From: Weeksella massiliensis
GTDB lineage: Bacteria > Bacteroidota > Bacteroidia > Flavobacteriales > Weeksellaceae
Length of the DNA: 64,000 bases
Assembly (NCBI GenBank): GCA_000751595.1
Contig: CCMH01000011.1
Location: forward strand, 42,364-106,363
Direction: 5' to 3'
Positions 27,779-35,192 of the stretch are shown here, one piece after another. The first letter of the stretch is position 1. Each line of letters starts with the position of its first letter. A program made the position numbers and the translations under genes. The notes under the pieces are model-generated. The model did not search any database. It had not been told where the DNA came from and saw nothing but the letters and a program-made list of their open reading frames with translations.

Positions 27779-29467
27779 TTAATAAAGTGAAAAGTACTCT
27801 GCAATAGGACCTAATGCCAATACCGGGAAGAATGCTAAGGCAGCTACGATTGCGATTACAGCGAATACCATTAGTCCGAAAGTTGCCGTATCGGTTTTCA
27901 GGGTTCCGTCTCCCTCTGGTATAAATTTCTTTTGAGCTAACAAGCCTGCAATGGCTACCGGACCAATGATCGGTAAGAATCTTGAAAGAATAAGTACAAA
28001 TCCTGTTGCAATATTCCACCAAGGTGTATTATCTCCCAATCCTTCAAAACCACTACCATTATTGGCAGATGACGAAGTGAACTCGTATAGCATTTCACTC
28101 AATCCGTGAAATCCCGGGTTATTTAGAGAGTCCATAGTATATTGTGGTGATGCAGCGGCTAATGCTGTTCCTACTAATATCAGGAAAGGATGAAGCAAGG
28201 CAATAATCATGGCTATTTTCATTTCCCTAGCTTCCACTTTTTTACCTAAGAATTCTGGTGTTCTTCCTACCATCAATCCACTGATAAATACAGCAAGAAT
28301 GATAAAAATAAAGAAGTTAAGTATTCCTACACCGACTCCTCCGTAAAACGCATTGATCATCATTGCTAATAGCTCATTCATTCCTGACAATGCCGTGGAA
28401 CTATCGTGCATAGAGTTTACTGATCCAGTAGAGATTACAGTGGTGACAATGCTCCAAAAGCCAGATGCAGGAGCTCCTAATCGAATTTCCTTTCCTTCCA
28501 TAGCCCCCAAGGAATTGTCTATACCCATGGCTGCAATTGCGGGATTGCCATTCATTTCCATATTGATATTTGGAATGGCCAGCATTAAAAAACCTACTGT
28601 CATTACACCAAATATCATCCACGATAGTTTTCTTCTTCTGGTAAAATAACCAAAGGCAAAGATCATAGCCAAGGGTACAATCAGCTGAGCCACCATTTCG
28701 ACCATATTGGACAGATAAGATGGGTTTTCAAACGGATGGGCAGAATTCACTCCAAAGAATCCACCTCCGTTGGTTCCTACGTGTTTAATAGGCACAAATG
28801 CTGCTGCGGGTCCTCTTGATACTTCCACAGAATCACCTTGTAAAGTGGTAATAGCGTCTTTACCTTCAAAAGTCATCGGAACTCCATCGAATGCAAGAAT
28901 TATGGCAATCACAAATGATACAGGTAATAAAATACGTGTACATGATTTTATAAAATTGCTGTAAAAATTCCCCAAGGTTTCAGATGATTTGTCTCTGAAT
29001 GCTCTAAATAGCACTACTGCGGCAGCCATACCAGTTCCGGCACTTACGAACTGTAAGAACATTAACCAGTATTGTCCAAGATAACTTAATCCTGATTCCC
29101 CGGAATAGTGTTGCAGATTACAGTTTACCACAAATGATATCACGGTATTGAATGCAAGGTCTGCGGACATACTTGGATTGTTATCCGGATTAAGCGGGAG
29201 GCTTCCCTGAGTCATTAGAACAACCATTCCCAACAGGAACCACACCATATTGATCGTGATCATGGCTACCATCTGCTGTTTCCAGTTCATTTCTGTTTGC
29301 GGATTGATACCGCCTATTTTGTAAAAGATTCGCTCTATCGGATTAAAAATCGGATCGAGCAGCGTTTTTTCACCGCCATAAACTTTTGCAATGTATTTAC
29401 CGAAGGGTATTGCAAGCAATATCGACAGGGTAAACATTACGATTATTCCTAAAATTTCTGTATTCAT
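27779..29467 (-). CDS. kdpA: Potassium-transporting ATPase subunit A
   Basis: A 562-residue channel-like subunit of the SKT superfamily with ten or so TM helices. Filter-region sequences are visible: SFVVNCNLQHYSGE, HVGTNGGGFFGVNSAHPFEN and SSANNGSGFEGL. It provides the high-affinity potassium path of KdpFABC. It starts 5 bases after a 37-residue membrane microprotein gene, so is translationally close to it. Confidence 0.97.
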   Translation of the reverse strand: MNTEILGIIVMFTLSILLAIPFGKYIAKVYGGEKTLLDPIFNPIERIFYKIGGINPQTEMNWKQQMVAMITINMVWFLLGMVVLMTQGSLPLNPDNNPSMSADLAFNTVISFVVNCNLQHYSGESGLSYLGQYWLMFLQFVSAGTGMAAAVVLFRAFRDKSSETLGNFYSNFIKSCTRILLPVSFVIAIILAFDGVPMTFEGKDAITTLQGDSVEVSRGPAAAFVPIKHVGTNGGGFFGVNSAHPFENPSYLSNMVEMVAQLIVPLAMIFAFGYFTRRRKLSWMIFGVMTVGFLMLAIPNINMEMNGNPAIAAMGIDNSLGAMEGKEIRLGAPASGFWSIVTTVISTGSVNSMHDSSTALSGMNELLAMMINAFYGGVGVGILNFFIFIILAVFISGLMVGRTPEFLGKKVEAREMKIAMIIALLHPFLILVGTALAAASPQYTMDSLNNPGFHGLSEMLYEFTSSSANNGSGFEGLGDNTPWWNIATGFVLILSRFLPIIGPVAIAGLLAQKKFIPEGDGTLKTDTATFGLMVFAVIAIVAALAFFPVLALGPIAEYFSLY

Positions 29468-29472
29468 TTTTA

Positions 29473-29586
29473 TTAATTAAATATGGTTTTAAACATCCAT
29501 CCGAACAGCCTGACCAATGCCAATACAATCAGGAATATCAAAGCAATTCGGGCTACATCTTTCATTTCAGTAAATATCTTTTTCAT
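29473..29586 (-). CDS. Membrane microprotein B before kdpA
   Basis: 37 residues from the ATG at 29586: a charged start (MKKIFTEMKDVAR) and one membrane helix (IALIFLIVLALVRLFGWMF). Its ATG overlaps the stop of the preceding microprotein (ATGA), and its stop lies 5 bases before kdpA. No known family recognised. The tight coupling on both sides argues for real translation. Confidence 0.6.
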   Translation of the reverse strand: MKKIFTEMKDVARIALIFLIVLALVRLFGWMFKTIFN

Positions 29587-29696
29587 AGCAATATTTGAAT
29601 TTTTAGAAAAGCCAGATAAATGATCGAAATGAAGAACAGTATCCAGAATATAATGGATATCCATTCCTTGATTTTTCCTTTTGTATCTTTCTTCAT
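29583..29696 (-). CDS. Membrane microprotein A after kdpF
   Basis: 37 residues: a basic, hydrophilic start (MKKDTKGKIKEW), then one membrane helix (ISIIFWILFFISIIYLAFL), ending KIQILL. It lies 13 bases after kdpF, and its TGA overlaps the next ATG. Not recognised as a known family. Confidence 0.6.
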   Translation of the reverse strand: MKKDTKGKIKEWISIIFWILFFISIIYLAFLKIQILL

Positions 29697-29709
29697 CTGC
29701 TGAAGCGTT

Positions 29710-29787
29710 TTAAAATTTTTCCGGTTTGAGCAATACGTAACATATATAGGCAAATACACCTATGGCTACTATGAATAATGCTGTCAT
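29710..29787 (-). CDS. kdpF: KdpF small subunit
   Basis: A 25-residue single-helix protein: it begins MTALFIVAIGVFAY and ends with the KdpF-typical YVLLKPEKF. It stabilises the KdpABC complex in other bacteria. Its ATG overlaps the TGA of the preceding gene (ATGA). It is too short for routine gene callers. Confidence 0.88.
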   Translation of the reverse strand: MTALFIVAIGVFAYICYVLLKPEKF

Positions 29788-30167
29788 AGACTTGTTTTTT
29801 GTGTTAAATAATTTGTGTTCTGAAGCTGATAAACATGTTTCAGGTTATTGGGAATGAGCTGGTACATATAAATCCATTGTTCTGTAGTGCAACGTCTTTT
29901 CATTCCTTCAAAAGAGCGTACAAACAAATTTTCAATGATGTACTGTACATATTCATTACCTCTTTTATGAAGCCAACCGATGAACTTGATCTTTACCCCA
30001 ATTTTCTCTATCTGTCCTTTGGAAAGCAAGAGATTGATGTGGTTGACGATTGCCTGAAATATTCCCGCAAAATTTTTTCGCATGGATAGTTCGTTGATCT
30101 CTTCTTTAATTTCACCGTAGTGATGTGCCAGGTACGTACTGGCTGCGTTTTCATTTATTTCATTCAT
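29784..30167 (-). CDS. Small helical protein, paralogue of 30468-30827
   Basis: A 127-residue soluble, helical protein. The stretch KRGNEYVQYIIENLFVRSFE and the following YMYQLIPNNLKHVYQLQ align by eye with GGNQYTRNAIENEFLTALSF and LFPIELRKGYIKTILEN in the gene at 30468, so the two are paralogues. I do not recognise a characterised family (it may be one listed only as a domain of unknown function). It overlaps kdpF by four bases. A regulatory or assembly role with the Kdp pump is suggested only by position. Confidence 0.75.
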   Translation of the reverse strand: MNEINENAASTYLAHHYGEIKEEINELSMRKNFAGIFQAIVNHINLLLSKGQIEKIGVKIKFIGWLHKRGNEYVQYIIENLFVRSFEGMKRRCTTEQWIYMYQLIPNNLKHVYQLQNTNYLTQKTSL

Positions 30168-30185
30168 TGATTTATAAACTTCTTT

Positions 30186-30296
30186 TTATTTACTGAAGAA
30201 CATCGCATAGAAAATACAGAAGACAATAAAAGCTAAAAGTATTTTTGCCAATATATCCGTAACTATTTCCCTGTTTGATTTTCGTTCTTTTTTCAT
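30186..30296 (-). CDS. Membrane microprotein (36 residues)
   Basis: From the ATG at 30296: MKKERKSNREIVTDILAK, then one helix (ILLAFIVFCIFYAMFF) and SK. The ATG overlaps the stop of the 55-residue gene (ATGA), and the stop is 18 bases before the next gene. The longer frame starting at 30374 is the wrong start because it would lie inside the 55-residue gene. Confidence 0.58.
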   Translation of the reverse strand: MKKERKSNREIVTDILAKILLAFIVFCIFYAMFFSK

Positions 30297-30460
30297 CTGC
30301 TTATTAATTGAAAGAATAGAAAGAAAAACACAAAGCCGATCAAAATACCTGCGAATCCTCCGAGCTTTACGCAAACGGCAAACAGGACAAACAATAAGAT
30401 TGCTAATACTGCTTTTTTTATTTTAGCCGACCAATGTATTTTTCCCTTTAAAACTTTCAT
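30293..30460 (-). CDS. Membrane microprotein (55 residues)
   Basis: Begins MKVLKGKIHWSAKIKKAV, followed by two closely spaced hydrophobic segments (LAILLFVLFAVCV and GILIGFVFFFLFF) separated by KLGGFA, so probably a helical hairpin. It starts 7 bases after the stop of 30468-30827 and ends with an ATGA overlap into the 36-residue gene. No known family. Confidence 0.58.
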   Translation of the reverse strand: MKVLKGKIHWSAKIKKAVLAILLFVLFAVCVKLGGFAGILIGFVFFFLFFQLISR

Positions 30461-30467
30461 TATTTAA

Positions 30468-30827
30468 TTAGTTTTCTAAAATGGTTTTGATATATCCTTT
30501 TCGTAATTCGATGGGAAATAAATCCATGTGTTTTTTTAGGCTTCCGGGGCTTTCTTCAAAAGACAAGGCTGTCAGAAACTCATTTTCAATGGCATTCCGG
30601 GTGTATTGATTCCCTCCCTGATATAAAAGGTTTATAACTTTGGCTATCTCCTGAACACGCTCTAATTCATCTTCCGATCCAGAACCTATTTTTTGGGAAC
30701 AAACTTCTGCCAGTTTATGTAGTAACAGATAGTCTGCGATAGAATCGTCCAAAGTATCCAAATCAGGAATGAGTCTTGCGGCTTCAGGAGCCCATTGTTG
30801 TATCGTATTTATGATTTTTGTTTTCAT
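30468..30827 (-). CDS. Small helical protein, paralogue of 29784-30167
   Basis: 119 residues, soluble and helical (MKTKIINTIQQWAPEAARLI at the start; GGNQYTRNAIENEFLTALSF in the middle). See the paralogue at 29784. The duplication of this soluble gene, each copy followed by membrane microproteins, suggests a soluble/membrane pairing that was repeated. Function not known. Confidence 0.75.
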   Translation of the reverse strand: MKTKIINTIQQWAPEAARLIPDLDTLDDSIADYLLLHKLAEVCSQKIGSGSEDELERVQEIAKVINLLYQGGNQYTRNAIENEFLTALSFEESPGSLKKHMDLFPIELRKGYIKTILEN

Positions 30828-30833
30828 TTTATT

Positions 30834-30917
30834 TTAGATTTTCTCAAAGAAGTCAATTGACTTAATGAACAGACCGAAGCAGGCTAAACCTGCGAGTACT
30901 AAAACTATTGTTATCAT
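30834..30917 (-). CDS. Membrane microprotein (27 residues)
   Basis: Begins MITIVLVLAGLACFGLFI and ends KSIDFFEKI: an uncharged helix at the very N-terminus then a short polar tail, the same layout as KdpF but without its PEKF ending. It ends 6 bases before the next start. It could be a second KdpF-like subunit. Confidence 0.5.
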   Translation of the reverse strand: MITIVLVLAGLACFGLFIKSIDFFEKI

Positions 30918-30929
30918 TTTTATTTATTT

Positions 30930-31073
30930 TTAAGTGGTACTAATGTGCTTCATAATTGCTCCAAAAATCATAACCACAATAAATGCGAAAAGCAATAAGT
31001 GGTATGATTTTAGCCATTTTGGAAACGAAGGCGGTTCTTTCTGCTGTTTCCATTTGACATTTCTTTTCCTCAT
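30930..31073 (-). CDS. Membrane microprotein (47 residues), first of the kdp chain
   Basis: Begins MRKRNVKWKQQKEPPSFPKW (strongly basic), followed by one helix (YHLLLFAFIVVMIFGAIM) and KHISTT. The positive N-terminus predicts a cytoplasmic start. It is the first reading frame after the nhaA-kdp divergent region and lies 12 bases before the 27-residue gene. Confidence 0.52.
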   Translation of the reverse strand: MRKRNVKWKQQKEPPSFPKWLKSYHLLLFAFIVVMIFGAIMKHISTT

Positions 31074-31133
31074 TTTTAATTTCTTTTATATCCTCTATGC
31101 CAAATCCTATTCCAATAGAACTTTTTTGAATTT

Positions 31134-31156
31134 AAAATATTGATTTTCAATATTTT
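31134..31156. promoter_or_regulatory. Perfect dyad in the nhaA-kdp divergent region
   Basis: AAAATATTGA (31134-31143), a TTT spacer, then TCAATATTTT (31147-31156): a perfect 10-bp inverted repeat 61 bases before the first kdp-side reading frame. It is a candidate operator or leader hairpin. Confidence 0.45.
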
Positions 31157-31190
31157 ATCTCGTTATTTCAGGGTTTGTTGATGCAAAAAC

Positions 31191-31227
31191 CTTATCAAAA
31201 TGATAGGGTAATTATCATTTTGATAAG
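31191..31227. promoter_or_regulatory. Double dyad in the nhaA-kdp divergent region
   Basis: CTTATCAAAATGATA (31191-31205) and TATCATTTTGATAAG (31213-31227) are exact inverted copies across a 7-base spacer, and each arm is itself near-palindromic (TTATCA...TGATAA). The position, 118-154 bases before the first kdp-side gene and 164-200 before nhaA, suits an upstream activator site for the sigma-54 regulator at 35193. Otherwise 31074-31390 holds only the dyad at 31134 and a nhaA promoter candidate, TATTTTTG, at 31311-31318. Confidence 0.5.
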
Positions 31228-31390
31228 AGCACAGATTTTTTGGTGGTAATGAGCGAAATCCTAAAGGACTATATCACCTTGATTAATACGGGGAATCGTT
31301 TTTAATTTTATATTTTTGTACTTTATTAATCATAGAATGACTGGTTTCTAAGTCATTTTCAGCACAAATCGGAGGGATAAGCAAAAAAAG

Positions 31391-32728
31391 ATGAGTAAAC
31401 TAAAAAAGACCCCTATTAAGAAAATCGTATCGCCAATTCAAAGCTTTATTAAAAATGAAAAAGCAGGTGGCATTGTATTAGGAATCAGTGTAGTGATTGC
31501 ATTGATGTTAGCCAATTCGCCTTTAGCAGAAGAGTACCATCATGTTCTGGAACATAAATTTGGATTTCAGTTAGACGGAAGCACGTATTTTGAATACAAT
31601 CTGCATCATTGGATTAACGATGGTTTAATGGCTATATTTTTCTTTGTAGTGGGTTTAGAACTAAAAAGAGAAATCGTTGGCGGGGAGTTATCCAATCCAC
31701 GTAAAGCTTTATTACCCATCGCTGCTGCATTTGGTGGAATGGCTGTGCCAGCTGCAATTTATTTATTTTTGAATCCAACAGGAGAAGTGCATAGTGGTTG
31801 GGGAATTCCAATGGCGACAGATATTGCATTTGCCTTGGGGGTACTATATTTATTGGGGAATAGAATTCCGCTTACACTAAAAGTTTTCTTAACCGCTTTA
31901 GCTATTGTTGATGACTTAGGAGCTGTATTGGTTATCGCATTTTTCTATACTTCGGATATCTCTATGTTCCATCTCATTATCGGTGCTTTGGTGCTTTTGA
32001 CGATGTATATCGGTAATAAAATGGGGGTAAGAGCCATTTTATTCTATGCCATTTTAGGAATAGGCGGAGTTTGGACAACTTTTTTACTTTCGGGGGTACA
32101 CGCCACTATCGCAGCTGTTTTAGCAGCATTTACCATTCCGGCAGATGTAAAGATCAATGAGAAAATATTCAGTAATAATATCCAAAAACTTTTAGATAAG
32201 TTTAAAGGTATTGACCCGGATAACAGTAAACCTACTTTGACAAATGAACAATTACATATTCTGGAAGAAATTCAAAATAGTACAGTAGCCGCCACTCCGC
32301 CATTACAACGATTAGAACATGCTATGCATCCCATGGTAACCTTTTTGATCATTCCTATATTTGCTTTGGCAAACGCTGGTGTTTCATTGGCTATCGATAT
32401 GGAACATTTATTCAGTACCAATGTAGCTTTGGGTGTTGCTTTAGGTCTTTTGGTAGGTAAGGTTGTTGGAGTAGTTGGTTTTACATTGCTTTTGGTGAAG
32501 CTGAAAGTGGCTCCTTTTCCAGAAGGAATGAATGTAAGAAATTTGTTTGGTTTAGGTTTACTGGCTTCTATAGGTTTTACGATGTCCTTATTTGTAACTT
32601 CTTTGGCGTTCTCGCATGAGGAATACATGACACAGGCGAAGATTGGAATTTTTGCAGCTTCTATTACGGGAGGTGTATTAGGATATTATTTTTTGAGCAA
32701 GGAAAGGAAAGCAAATAATAACTTATAG
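31391..32728 (+). CDS. nhaA: Na+/H+ antiporter NhaA
   Basis: A 445-residue inner-membrane antiporter with about 11-12 helices. The ion-binding pair is D174-D175 in LAIVDDLGAVL, with MATDIAFALGVL before it and GFTMSLFV near the C-terminus. It exchanges sodium for protons. GGAGGG lies 11 bases upstream of the ATG, a strong ribosome-binding site for this phylum. It is the first of three plus-strand ion-transport genes, divergent from the kdp operon. Confidence 0.95.
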   Translation: MSKLKKTPIKKIVSPIQSFIKNEKAGGIVLGISVVIALMLANSPLAEEYHHVLEHKFGFQLDGSTYFEYNLHHWINDGLMAIFFFVVGLELKREIVGGELSNPRKALLPIAAAFGGMAVPAAIYLFLNPTGEVHSGWGIPMATDIAFALGVLYLLGNRIPLTLKVFLTALAIVDDLGAVLVIAFFYTSDISMFHLIIGALVLLTMYIGNKMGVRAILFYAILGIGGVWTTFLLSGVHATIAAVLAAFTIPADVKINEKIFSNNIQKLLDKFKGIDPDNSKPTLTNEQLHILEEIQNSTVAATPPLQRLEHAMHPMVTFLIIPIFALANAGVSLAIDMEHLFSTNVALGVALGLLVGKVVGVVGFTLLLVKLKVAPFPEGMNVRNLFGLGLLASIGFTMSLFVTSLAFSHEEYMTQAKIGIFAASITGGVLGYYFLSKERKANNNL

Positions 32729-32744
32729 TCTGGACAGAACATAA

Positions 32745-34484
32745 ATGAAAGAGTTTTTATATGCCAAATGGATACAACAGCTCATTGTTGTATTGCACTT
32801 GGTAGCACTTATAGCACTAATAGCAGATTACGGTTTTATACTCAACCCAACCTTACAATTAAGTATCATTTCTTTGTATCTGTTTGTATTGATTATTGGT
32901 ATTTTTTATACTGTTTTGAAATACCTATATCATCGAAAAGAATTCATATTAAGTGTTTTTGTTTTTGATGCATTGAGTATTCTGTTTGTACTTTATTGTT
33001 TGTACAGACAACTATCAACAGATGGATTGTCAGAGATAACTCATTGGATAAGATGGGCCGTGATCTTAAAATTGGTAAGGGAATTTACCCGTCCACGAGT
33101 AAGTTATAAGCGTTCTTTACTCAATCCTGCCCAATTATTCATTATCAGTTTTATAGGACTGATTGTAATTGGTGCTTTACTATTAATGCTTCCTAAGGCA
33201 ACTTATGAAGGGATAAGCTTTGTAGATGCCTTGTTTACTTCCACCAGTGCAGTGTGCGTAACGGGATTAATAGTGGTAGATACGAGTAGTTATTTCACGA
33301 CGTTTGGACAAACCTTAATCATGATGTTGATCCAAACTGGTGGTTTAGGTATCCTTACATTTGCCAGTTACTTCAGTTATTTCTTCAAAGGCGGATCTAC
33401 TTACGAAAACCAATTGGCGTTGAGTGATATGACCAATTCAGAGAAAATTAGCGAGGTATTTACAACAGTTAAAAGGATTTTGACTATTACTTTTTTGATA
33501 GAATTTATCGGAGCAATACTCATTTTCCTTAATCTAGATAAAGCTTTGATTCCATCCTTTTCAGAGAGAGTATATTTTTCCGTTTTTCATTCTATATCGG
33601 CTTTCTGCAATGCTGGTTTTTCGACCTTACCAAATGGCATGATGGAAGCAAGTTATGTCTATAATTATCCTTTGCAATTTATCATTGTCATCATTTTCGT
33701 ATTCGGAGGTTTAGGATTTCCGATTGTTATTAATTCCGTACGGTACATTAAACATTTGATAGCAAGGTACATTCTTTGGTTTGTAGAAAAAAAGAACAAT
33801 TACCGTCCTTGGATTTTGACCTTGAGTAATAAGATAAATCTATTAACCACTTCCATATTAATTGTTTTAGGAACGCTCATTATCTATATCAAGGAGTATT
33901 ACAATGTTTTGGGTAATCACAAAGGGGTTGGAAAAATTGTCACGGCATTGTTCACAGCCACTACGCCAAGAACGGCAGGTTTTAATTCCATTGACTTTAG
34001 CCAGATGCACTTTTCATCTATCATCATTATCATTTTCTTAATGTGGGTAGGCGCTTCTCCTGCTTCAACCGGTGGTGGTATTAAAACAAGTACATTTGCG
34101 ATTGCCACCTTAAATTATTTGAGTTTGGCAAAAGGTAAACGTAAAATTGAAATTTTTCGACGGGAAGTGGCAGACATTTCCGTACGGAGGGCTTTTGCTG
34201 TGATGAGTTTATCGTTATTGGTAATAGGAATAAGTGTTTATCTGATCTCTCATTATGACAAGCATATCCCTCTATTAGATATTGCCTTTGAGAGTTTTTC
34301 CGCTTATAGCACTGTGGGGCTTAGTTTAGGGATAACCGGAGATTTGAGTAGTGAAAGTAAAATGGTTCTTGTTGGAACTATGTTTATTGGTAGGGTGAGT
34401 ATGTTAACTATTCTGATTGCCTTTTTTAAGAAGGTGAAGCAGGGTAATTATCATTATCCATCAGATGAAATATTAATCAACTAA
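32745..34484 (+). CDS. trkH: Trk/Ktr-type potassium transporter, membrane subunit
   Basis: A 579-residue SKT-superfamily protein with extra N-terminal helices (to about 130), then four channel-like repeats with filter sequences such as TSTSAVCVTGL, SISAFCNAGFSTLP, TATTPRTAGFNSI and ESFSAYSTVGLSLG. It imports potassium at moderate affinity together with the regulatory subunit next door. It lies 17 bases after nhaA and 13 before trkA, so the three form one operon. Confidence 0.93.
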   Translation: MKEFLYAKWIQQLIVVLHLVALIALIADYGFILNPTLQLSIISLYLFVLIIGIFYTVLKYLYHRKEFILSVFVFDALSILFVLYCLYRQLSTDGLSEITHWIRWAVILKLVREFTRPRVSYKRSLLNPAQLFIISFIGLIVIGALLLMLPKATYEGISFVDALFTSTSAVCVTGLIVVDTSSYFTTFGQTLIMMLIQTGGLGILTFASYFSYFFKGGSTYENQLALSDMTNSEKISEVFTTVKRILTITFLIEFIGAILIFLNLDKALIPSFSERVYFSVFHSISAFCNAGFSTLPNGMMEASYVYNYPLQFIIVIIFVFGGLGFPIVINSVRYIKHLIARYILWFVEKKNNYRPWILTLSNKINLLTTSILIVLGTLIIYIKEYYNVLGNHKGVGKIVTALFTATTPRTAGFNSIDFSQMHFSSIIIIIFLMWVGASPASTGGGIKTSTFAIATLNYLSLAKGKRKIEIFRREVADISVRRAFAVMSLSLLVIGISVYLISHYDKHIPLLDIAFESFSAYSTVGLSLGITGDLSSESKMVLVGTMFIGRVSMLTILIAFFKKVKQGNYHYPSDEILIN

Positions 34485-34496
34485 AAGAGAATTGAA

Positions 34497-35189
34497 ATGA
34501 AATTTATAATTATAGGATTGGGAAATTTTGGTGGCTCATTGGCAGAAAAATTAACCCAACAAGGAAATGAGGTAATTGGGGTAGATTCACGTGATGAAAA
34601 AGTAGTGGCACTAAAGGACAAGCTGTCTCATACTATCTGTATGAACGCGACTGAACAGTCTGCTATTACACACCTTCCATTAAAGAACACCGATGTAGTG
34701 ATGGTTTGTATTGGTGAAGACGAAGGAGCAAATATCATGGTTACTGCTCATTTTAAAAATTTAGGCGTAAAACGTTTGATCAGTCGTGCCATTAATCCAC
34801 TTCACGAAAGTGTTCTGCAAGCTATAGGCGTAAACGAAATTGTGCGTCCGGAAGAAGAAACGGCTGAAAGATGGGCTAAAAAACTATGTTTAAAAGGAGT
34901 TATAGACTCTTTTGAGTTGAACAAGAATTTTAGTATCGTAGAGATTGTTGTGCCTGAAAAATATGTTGGTAAAACGATTGAGGAAGTTAAATTTAGAGAG
35001 TATCACAATGTTTTGATTTTGACAATCATTCGTGATATGCCAGAAAAAAGCTTTTTGGGCAGAAGCAAAATTGTGTCAAATGTACAAGGAATTCCAGAAC
35101 CAACAACGATGTTGCAGAAAGAAGATATTATCGTTATTTATGGAGCCAATGAAGATCTGCAAAAGTTTGCAAAATCAAGAATGGAATAG
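34497..35189 (+). CDS. trkA: Trk/Ktr regulatory subunit (RCK protein)
   Basis: 230 residues: an N-terminal RCK/Rossmann domain with GLGNFGG (7-13) and the acidic V-D-S-R nucleotide-binding end, and a TrkA_C domain (about 140-228). It gates the potassium transporter in response to nucleotides. It ends 3 bases before the stop of the convergent regulator gene. Confidence 0.93.
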   Translation: MKFIIIGLGNFGGSLAEKLTQQGNEVIGVDSRDEKVVALKDKLSHTICMNATEQSAITHLPLKNTDVVMVCIGEDEGANIMVTAHFKNLGVKRLISRAINPLHESVLQAIGVNEIVRPEEETAERWAKKLCLKGVIDSFELNKNFSIVEIVVPEKYVGKTIEEVKFREYHNVLILTIIRDMPEKSFLGRSKIVSNVQGIPEPTTMLQKEDIIVIYGANEDLQKFAKSRME

Positions 35190-35192
35190 TAT

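Noticed and set aside
29473..29664. A 63-residue reading frame starting at 29664
   Set aside because: The first 26 codons overlap the 37-residue microprotein A in another frame; the internal ATG at 29586 with the ATGA overlap is the better start.
31074..31390. Sigma-54 promoter (GG-N10-GC) for kdp or nhaA
   Set aside because: Near matches exist (TTGG...GGC on the minus strand near 31100-31115; GGTGGTAATGAGC near 31241) but the spacing is 11 and 9 instead of the required 10, so I do not call either one.
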